Below are positions 56,671 to 64,000 of a stretch of DNA of 64,000 nucleotides, one piece after another. The translations under genes and the position numbers were made by a program. This stretch comes from Azolla caroliniana (Eukaryota; Polypodiophyta): NCBI GenBank assembly GCA_043228905.1, contig JBHGNT010000020.1:11780001-11844000 (forward strand), written 5' to 3'. Within the stretch, counting starts at the first letter, position 1. Each line of letters begins with the position of its first letter. The notes beneath the pieces were generated by a model, which saw nothing but the letters and a program-made list of their open reading frames with translations, searched no databases and was not told where the DNA came from.

Positions 56671-59229
56671 CTAGTGTTCTCTTCGTGGATTACTCATATA
56701 TCGGCTTACTGCTCCCAAAACAAATGCTATGTCTGGTCTTGTACAGACCATAGCATACATTAGACTGCTGATCGCCGAGGTATATGGTACCTTCCTCATC
56801 TCAGCCTTCTCCTTCTCCCCTTTTGGGCACTGTTTCGTATTCAACTTGCAATTTGTCGGCAACACCGAGCTGACCGGCTTTGCGTCCAACATGTTGAACC
56901 TTTCTAGGATCTTTGTCACATACTTTTGTTGTGACAACCATAGCACCTTGTGAGTTTTGTCTCGAACTATGTGCATTCCCAAGATCTGTTTAGCCGGTCC
57001 AAGGTCTTTCATGGCAAACGACCTGCCAAAAGCTTTCTTCAAGCTTCCGATCTTCCTTGTGTCTTGACCAACTACCAACATGTCATCAACATATAACAAG
57101 AGAATCAAGAAGTCTCCTTCTTCGTACCTTTTGACGAACACATAGTGATCGGCATGTGTTTTCTGGAACCGGTATTCCATCATGAAGGACTTGAACTTCT
57201 TGTACCATTGGCGTGGAGCTTGTTTCAGACCTTACAAGCTTTTCTTCAGTTGACACACTAGGTTCTCTTCCCCTTTCTCCTCAACACCTTCGGCTTGCTG
57301 CATGTAGATTTCTTCTTCTAGCTCCCCGTGCAGGAATGCGGTTTTGACATCCAACTGTTCGATCTCCAGGTCCATATTGGCCGCTATACTCAAAACAGTT
57401 TGAATGGATGTCATCTTCACGACTGATGTGAATATTTCGTCGAAGTCGACGCCCTTTTTCTATTGAAAACCCTTCACCAGTATGTGGGCTTTATACCTGG
57501 GCTCACTGTCAGCTTCTCCAGTCTTCACCTTGTAGACCCACTTATTCCTGAGTGCTCTCTTACCTTTCGGTAGCTCTACCAGGTCGTAGGTGTAATTCTC
57601 GTGCAAGGATTCCATCTCATCTTGCATCGCACTCCGCCTTTTCTCTCTGTGCTCGTCGGCAATGGCTTCTTCATAGCACTCTGATTCACCTTCATCAGTC
57701 AAGAGGATGTATTGATTGGTGTATGTTTTCGGTGCTTTCCTTTCTCTGAGTGAGTATGTCCTTCCACTCGTTGTTGGCTCTCTTTTGGATGTCTCTGCCA
57801 ACTCTTCTCTCCGCCCGGGTTCCTACATGTCAATCGGCATCTCCAGGTTGGACGACTCCAACTCATACTCTTCAATTGACCTTAGCAGCTCTCCCGACTC
57901 TGAATCATAGTCGGTCGGTCTCTCCAAGTTGACCGACTCGGATTCGGCTGCACCGACTGGCCGTCTCCGAACAGCCGACGTTGTCGGTTCACTTGACCTT
58001 AGATTGACAATAGTTGGGGTTGAATGGGGAGTTGTATCCTACTTCTGTTGCTTCCAGTCTTCAATCGTTTTATCTTCAAGAAAAACTATGTCCCGGCTTC
58101 TCACTACTTTCTTGTTGAATAGGTCCCATAGCCTATAGCCGAACTCATCTTCCGAGTATCCCATGAATATACATGCTTTCGACTTACTGTCGAGCTTTGA
58201 CCTCTGATCCTTCGGTACATGCATATACCCCAAACATCCGAACACCCTCAAGTGTTGGTAGGAGAAATCCTTCCCTATCCACACTCTTTGTGGGACATCA
58301 CCCTTTAATGGTACTGAGGGAGACCTGTTGATCAGATAAACAACCGTGTACATTGCCTCAATCCAATAGGATTTTGGCAGTTTCGCATGAGAGAGCATGC
58401 TCGTTACCCTCTCCATGATTGTTTGATTCATCCTCTCTGCAAGCCCGTTCAACTCTGAGGTCTTTGGCACTGTGTATTCGATCCGAATACCTTGGCTCTT
58501 GCAGTATTCCTCGAATTTCCCTCTATACTTGCCACCGTTGTCGGTTCAAACAACCTTCAACTTCTGACCCGACTCTCGTTCACTTCTAGCCTGGAACTCC
58601 TTGAAAAACGACAGTGCTTGATCCTTCGACTTCAGTACGGAGGCCCATGTCTTCCGACTATAGTCTTCGATGAACGTCACAAAGTATTGTCCACCTCGAT
58701 GTGATGGAGCATCTACATAACACACATCCATGTGTACCAGTTCTAGTGCAGCTTCTCTCCTTCTTGTTGGTCTTGTGTGAAATGCTAATTTGTTCTGCTT
58801 CCCGACTAAGCAGTCGGCGCACTTCTCCAGGTGCACTCCCTTGACTTTTGGTAGAAGCTTTTGGTTGGCTAGCAGGTGCATTCCTTTCTCACTCATGTGG
58901 CCTAGCCTCTTATGCCATATCTCTCCTACCGAGTCGGTTGCCACATTTACTTCCGATTTGCACAGTCGGGCATGCCTCATATATAATGTGCCTTCTTTCT
59001 GTGCTCGGGCCACTATAGGATTTCCTCGGCAGAACTTCCACTTGCCATTCTGAAAGCTACCTTTATAGCCTTCATCATTTAACCTTCCAATCAATATCAG
59101 ATTCAATATGATATCGGGGACGTATCGAACATCCTTCAGAGTCAGTCGACACCCTGTCGACGTCGTGAAGCAAACACTTCCAACTCCGAGCCAACTATTA
59201 TATACTATGACAACCTTAACAACATCCAC
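56671..59229 (-). pseudogene. copia pol core: integrase and RT, minus strand, ends missing
   Basis: Order on the minus strand: integrase zinc finger EIWHKRLGHMSEKGMHLL with CADCLVGKQ (about 58820-58960), the integrase core YFVTFIEDYSRKTWASVLKS (catalytic D), LAERMNQTIMERVTSMLSHA (catalytic E nearby), the linker with YSLRERKAPKTY, then RT WVYKVKTGEADSEPRYKAHI, LDVKTAFLHGELEEEIYMQQ, LLLYVDDMLVVG (intact Y-V-D-D) and MYAMVCTRPDIAFVLGAVSR at the left end. Frame breaks occur at about 57200, 57460, 58040 and 58550. Gag, protease and RNase H are absent on this strand. Confidence 0.85.
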
Positions 59230-59232
59230 TTA

Positions 59233-59886
59233 GTGAAGACCCCCATCTTCCACACTCACACGAAGCACATTGAGGTGCACTATCATTTTGTCTACGAGCG
59301 AGTTCTCTCCGGTGAAGTCGAACGTGTTTATGTTCCGACAGATCGGTAGGTCGCTGATATCTTCACCAAACCTATTGGCCTAGACAAGTTGCAACAATTT
59401 TCGACTATGCTTGGCTTGCAGGACCTCAACATGCCAAACTTGAGGGGGAGAAGTAGCGAAATGAAAGACGAAAAAGAGAGAGATGAAGTCCGAAAAAACG
59501 AATCGCATGTGGAAGTCGACTTCGGGATAACTGAAGAAGCTGAGGACAGATATAGGGGGAGTGACCAAAAGAACGAGTTGAAGCCAACCGAACAAGGGGA
59601 AGGTAGAGCTGAGAAAGCCAAAGCATGTGGTAGAGCCAACCCGAAGATGAAGGCCAAGACCAGGACGTGGTCAGATGTGGTCAAGGGCCTAGAAGAAGAC
59701 AGATCGGAGACATCCGATTCGGTCGAGAAGAGTGTTTCGGATGAGCCGAATCACATGAAGACCAAACGAACGAGAAGGCAACTGAAGATGATGCCAAGGC
59801 AGGAGAGCCAACAGATTGAGGAGCGCCCAAGTCGCATAGGCAAGAAGAAGGCTAACGAAGGCCTTAGCAACAAACAAGCCGACTGA
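59233..59886 (+). pseudogene. copia RNase H end with long C-terminal run-on frame
   Basis: The plus strand reads [20 protein letters not shown], a TAG near 59352, then VADIFTKPIGLDKLQQFSTM and MPNLRGR, the normal end of a copia polyprotein over the polypurine AACTTGAGGGGGAGAAG (about 59436). Unusually the frame stays open for about 140 more codons. These are very rich in K, E, D and R, with GRANPKMKAKTRTWSDVVKG, to a stop at 59884-59886. This tail matches no family I know. Confidence 0.6.
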
Positions 59887-60290
59887 GCAAATCAAGGAGC
59901 GTCGAACACGATGGGTTGAGGAGTGCGAGCTAGGAGGCATGAAGCCAAGAGATGTTGGGGCGGTGGACCAACTGGAGCTAACGGAGAACCTCAAGTTGAG
60001 CTTGAGGGTGAGTGTTTAGTGAGCAAGCTCAACTTGGGCCGGATCAGCTTAAGAAGTCAAGAACCAGATTGGTTGGAAACCGATTAGTTAGGCCCGGATC
60101 AACTTAAGAAGTCGAAAGCCAGATCAGATGAAATCCGGTCGGTTAGACCGGATCGGTGGAGAGCTGGCAGGCCGTTAAGACCGATATTCCTCGTAGGAAT
60201 AATTTTGGGAGTCAGTGTCAGATGCTCATTTAATGAGCACTGAAGTACTTGTCAACCCATTGTGAGGGCTTGTATTTAAAGTGCTCATTG
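59887..60290. other. copia 3' flank with short inverted repeat
   Basis: CAAGTTGAGCTTG (59992-60004) and CAAGCTCAACTTG (60024-60036) are exact inverted copies around a 19 nt loop. The purine run CTTGAGGG before TGAGTGTT (60006) may be a second polypurine-LTR boundary. GATCAGCTTAAGAAGTC-like words repeat (about 60045 and 60097). No gene. Confidence 0.5.
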
Positions 60291-60372
60291 TGTAAAGAAT
60301 CAAGAAATGGATTCTGTGCAGCGGGATAGATATGAACTCTGTGTGTGTGTATGTGTGTGTGTGTGTGTGTGC

Positions 60373-60415
<43 letters not shown>

Positions 60416-60717
60416 GGAGTAAGACACCGAGAATACGCAAGGTTAAGTATATTAACAAAGGAGAAAGACTCAACATCATACAAGGTGGGAGGAGGGTGCT
60501 TTATATAGTCACCCTCTCTCTTCATTAACTACAAGACTCATGGAGCATGGGGAATGTGAAAGCTCATAAGTTATGTGTCATAGAATCTGATTCTATGACT
60601 CATACTAAATGCTAGAATACAAAGTGGTGACATAATGGTGACCCTTGACCGTTGGAGTGTCTATTCACTCTCAAGGTGAGTTCACACACTAGACCAAGTT
60701 GAGTTTGATTCTCAACA
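60291..60717 (-). repeat. 3' LTR of copia copy 2
   Basis: 427 bp, TGTAAAGAATC to TTCTCAACA on the plus strand, with a GT run (60341-60391), a GA run (60391-60413) and a minus-strand TATATAAAGCACC promoter box (about 60500). The adjacent minus-strand TTGAGGGGGCG (60718-60728) is the polypurine tract. Confidence 0.85.
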
Positions 60718-60932
60718 CGCCCCCTCAAGCTCAAGTCGGGTCGGTTTCAGACGGTATCCAAAATCCGCTTCGACTCGCGTCGACTCGTATTTATGCGGAG
60801 TTGCGGAATCCGTGCTCCAGCTTGCGTTGTGCGTAGTTGCGAAGTCTGTGCTTCGACTTGCGTCTTTCTTCGTGGCTTTGCGCGGTAGATCGGCTCTTCG
60901 CGGCTTCGTTGCGCGGTTGAGGAATCCACGCG

Positions 60933-62615
60933 TTATTGCGTAGTGTCTTCAGTACTCACCCTCAACCTTGGCAGGTCAGGGATAGTCAATCCAAGATCGG
61001 TCATAAATTGCCATAGCTTGTCAGCTCCTAAGGCTTTAGTGAAGATGTCGGCCGTTTGAAGATTGGTGCTAATGTGTTGTAGGTCGACATCGCCAGCTAG
61101 AACACGCTCTCGGATGAAGTGATAGTGCACTTCGATGTGCTTTGTCCGCGCGTGGAACACCAGGTTCCGAGCCAGATAGATATTGCTCATGTTGTTGCAG
61201 TAAAGGGGAGTCAGATCCTTGAGTATCCGTCTGAGCCATATGGCTTCACATGCGGCCACTGTCGCGCCCCTATATTCCGCCTCTGTGCTCGAAAGAGCGA
61301 CGGTTGGTTGCTTTTTGCTGCTCCAGGATATTGTTCCGTTGCCGTGGGAAAAAACAAATCCGGACGTTGATCTTCTATCGGCTTTGTAGCCGGCCCAATC
61401 GGTGTTTGTGTACCCCTCGAGTCATATTGGCATCACGATCTTGTAGAGGATGTCGCAATCCATTGTGCCGCTCATGTATCGTAGAACTCGCTTAGCGCAA
61501 TCCAGGTGAGTATCACGCGGTGTTTGCATGAATTGACTGAGGAGACCGACTGAATAACTGAGATCGGGTCGAGTGATTGTGAGGTAGATGAGATTCCCGA
61601 TGAGTTGCCGATACTGAGTCGGCTCACACGCTTTGGTGCTGGAGTCCGCATCTAGTTTGAGATTGCGATCGAGCATGGTTGACACAGATTTGCACTCAGC
61701 CATACCGAACTTGTATAACAAGTTGAGGATGTAGAGCCATTGAAAGATCATGATTCCGGCCGGAGTCCGAATTACCTCGATGCTGAGGAAGTAGTGAAGC
61801 TCCTTCATGTCTGTCATCTCGAACTGTCGGACAGGAGAGATTTGACCTTATTGATTTTGACGAAATGCTCACCTCCAATGACTAGGTCATCCACATATAA
61901 GATGATGACGATTAGACTTGCGGAATCGCTTCGTATGTAGAGGGAGTTGTCCGATTTTGACATACAGAAGCCGATTTGATGAAGATATTGCGTTATCTTC
62001 GAATGCCAAGCACGTGGTGCTTGCTTGAGGCCGTAGAGTGGCTTCTTGAGTCAGCATACAACTTTCGGATGGGTGCTTGAGTTGAAGCCGGGTGGTTGTA
62101 TCATGTACACCTCTTCTAATTCGCCTTGGCGTTCTTAACGTCCATTTGAGGAGGTGCCACCCTTTCGCCGCGGCAAGCGCAATTATAGTCCGTACCGTCG
62201 TCATCTTTGCCACCGGGGCAAAGGTCTCTTCATAGTCAACTACGTGCGTTTGTGCGTAGCCTTTCGCTACGAGTCGCACTTTGTAGCGGTTGATGGAACC
62301 GTCGGTGTTGTACTTCACTTTGTAAATCCATCTGCATCTGATCGCCTTTTTGTGTGGTGAGGTGGGAACAAGATCCCACGTCTCGTTCTTGCGTAGTGCC
62401 TGCATCTCCTCGTTCATGGCTTCGATCCATCGCGGATCCTTGGCTGCTTCGGAAAATGTTTCCGGCTCGCATACTGTTGCCACCTTTATCATAAAGGCAA
62501 TCTCCGAACATGTCTTCGAGGCAATCTCCACCTTCTCGCTCTTGTTCGGCTGGTTCCGCGTCGATCGGGGTCGAAGTTGGAATCTTCTCTGGTGCGTACT
62601 AGGATCCAGATTCAT
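60933..62615 (-). pseudogene. copia copy 2: RT and RNase H
   Basis: [62 protein letters not shown] (62170-62260). A frame break at about 62130 falls at the W-T-L-R motif-A region. The Y-V-D-D region is near 61880-61900 in another frame. Then MKELHYFLSIEVIRTPAG, TITRPDLSYSVGLLSQFMQT, and RNase [15 protein letters not shown] and [20 protein letters not shown], ending [20 protein letters not shown]. Several frameshifts make it inactive. Confidence 0.85.
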
Positions 62616-64000
62616 TGAACACGACGTCTCGACTTACTCGAACTTTTCGGGTAGATGGGTTGTAGCATTTGTACCCCTTTTGTTCGAGTGAGTATCCTAC
62701 GAGGATACATTTCTCCGACTTTGGATCTAGCTTTTGCCACTTTTCATCGGGTATGTGCACGTATGCTATCGCGCCAAATATCCGGGTGTGCAATAAGTCC
62801 GGCTTCTTTCCGAAGTATTTTTCGTGCGGAGTGACCTCATGCACGCCGGATGTTGTGCACCGGTTCATTAGGTAGACGGCCGTATTTGGAGCTTCGGCCC
62901 AATATGACTTGGGCATATGCTTCTCGTTTATCATGGCCCCCGCTACTTCGAGGATGTGCCGTTTTTTGCGCTCGGCTACTCCGTTTTGTTGCGGAGTGTG
63001 TCGGCAAGTGAATTCTTGCCAAATTCCTTCCTTTCGGAGATACACCATGAAATCGTCCGAGAAGTACTCCTTGCCGCCATCTGATCGAAGGCATCATACA
63101 TGATGACCAATGGCTTTTTCGACTTCGTTTTTAAACTTTTGGAAGTATCCGAACATTTCGCTCTTATGCCGCATCGGATAGAGCCACGTGTGCCTAGAGA
63201 AGTCATCGATGAAGAGCATGTAATATCGACATTCGCTGAATGTAGCCGTCTGCGCCGGTCCCCATACGTCGGAATGGACTACGTCGAGTAGAACTTTGCT
63301 CACGTTCCGTTCTTTCGGGAATGGGTGTCAGTGTTGCTTGCCGAATTGGCACGCTTCGCATACACCTTCAATCTCCTTCTCTTTGAATGTCGGGAGTCCG
63401 ATGACGACTCCTTTCGATTTCATTGCTTTGAGTTTGTTGAGATTGATGTGGCTAATTCGCTTGTGCCATAGCTCTACGTCGGAGTCTGCTTTCGTGCTTT
63501 TTGCGAACATGGCGGATTTCATCTCGTGTGAATCGAGAATGAACATTCGGCCCTCTCTTCTTCCCCGTAGGATGATTCGGCCCTCTTTTTAAATGAAGCA
63601 CCCTTCTTGGTCGAATCGTACTTGCATCCCTTGCTCAACCATTTGGCCAACCGAGACCAAATTCTTCGTGATGGTGGGAACATGCAAGACATTTTTAATG
63701 TATGTTTGCTTACCTCTTTCGCCGAATGGAACATTGCCGATGTGCTGAATCGGGTGTGTAGTGTCATCTCCGGTTTCGACATAACCGGGTCGCTCCGTCT
63801 CTCAAAGTTCGACAAACCATTCTTTATGAGATGTCATATGGTTTGAGGCTCCAGAGTCAACAAACCATACGTCCTACGGATTGAGGGCACTAGTTGAGGT
63901 AGAGGCCGACATAGAGTTTGCTCTATGTTTCATCATGAACATTCCGCCACGGTCGGAGTTGTGTGCATACATTCCGCTATACTCTTCGTAGTCGGAATTG
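62599..64000 (-). pseudogene. copia copy 2: protease end and integrase
   Basis: GAG-pre-integrase WHKRISHINLNKLKAM (about 63460), integrase core GPAQTATFSECRYYMLFIDD (about 63250; catalytic D), HTPQQNGVAERKKRHILEVA (catalytic E, about 62990) and the C-terminal DLLHTRIFGAIAYVHIPDEK. Near 63840-63900 the D-S-G-A-S-N-H-M protease site is read on the minus strand. A frameshift separates the protease from GAG-pre-integrase (about 63590), another lies near 63080. Continues past the window. Confidence 0.85.

Larger units (their letters stand above)
60291..64000 (-). mobile_element. Ty1/copia retrotransposon, copy 2, 3' part
   Basis: The 3' LTR (60291-60717) is followed on the minus strand by RNase H, RT, integrase and protease up to the window edge. 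Domain wording closely follows copy 1 at 1.36-7.52 kb (for example CILVGYSLEQKGYKCYNPST in both), so the two are one family. Gag and the 5' LTR lie beyond 64000. Confidence 0.9.

Noticed and set aside
60226-60528. Histidine/threonine and valine/cysteine-rich frames on both strands
   Set aside because: Translation of the GT/GA microsatellite inside the copia LTR.

Overview
This is a plant nuclear window, most likely from a flowering plant. The evidence is spliced protein genes with GT-AG introns, a plant-type glutamate kinase of the P5CS family, PPR-type coding sequence, and dense nested Ty1/copia and Ty3/gypsy retrotransposons with hAT, LINE and foldback elements. I found no bacterial features, rRNA, functional tRNA or CRISPR array.

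Layout. 0-7.5 kb: the 5' LTR and start of a minus-strand gypsy element, a scrap of RTE LINE, then a decayed minus-strand copia element (1.36-7.52 kb) broken by two solo LTRs. 7.5-17.8 kb: no intact gene. It holds a reverse-transcribed PPR pseudogene, a foldback element, an L1-type RT fragment and a hAT transposase with one frameshift. 17.8-37.2 kb: the gene-bearing part. RNA polymerase III subunit RPC9 (plus strand, 4 exons) and snurportin-1 (minus strand, 8 exons) converge across a perfect 4 x 222 bp tandem array. Upstream of snurportin-1, an inverted duplication of its 5' flank abuts a truncated gypsy element whose 1.6 kb LTR carries 105 bp repeats. A minus-strand glutamate 5-kinase gene (7 exons) follows; it matches the first half of plant P5CS but has no reductase half. 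37.2-41.9 kb: minisatellite and unassigned DNA. 42-64 kb: an almost continuous pile of retrotransposons. It contains a gypsy LTR hosting a nested small LTR element, a short-internal gypsy derivative in reverse orientation, a nearly complete but stop-ridden gypsy element (49.6-56.5 kb), a rearranged copia element and the 3' part of another copia element running off the right edge.

Only three host genes look functional or nearly so. RPC9 belongs to RNA polymerase III. Snurportin-1 would return capped snRNPs to the nucleus. The glutamate kinase would make gamma-glutamyl phosphate, the first step to proline. They do not form a common pathway. Everything else is mobile DNA or its remains. The most unusual pattern is that four LTRs in this window carry, near their 5' ends and antisense to the LTR, a tRNA-like pair of A-box and B-box motifs at tRNA-like spacing.
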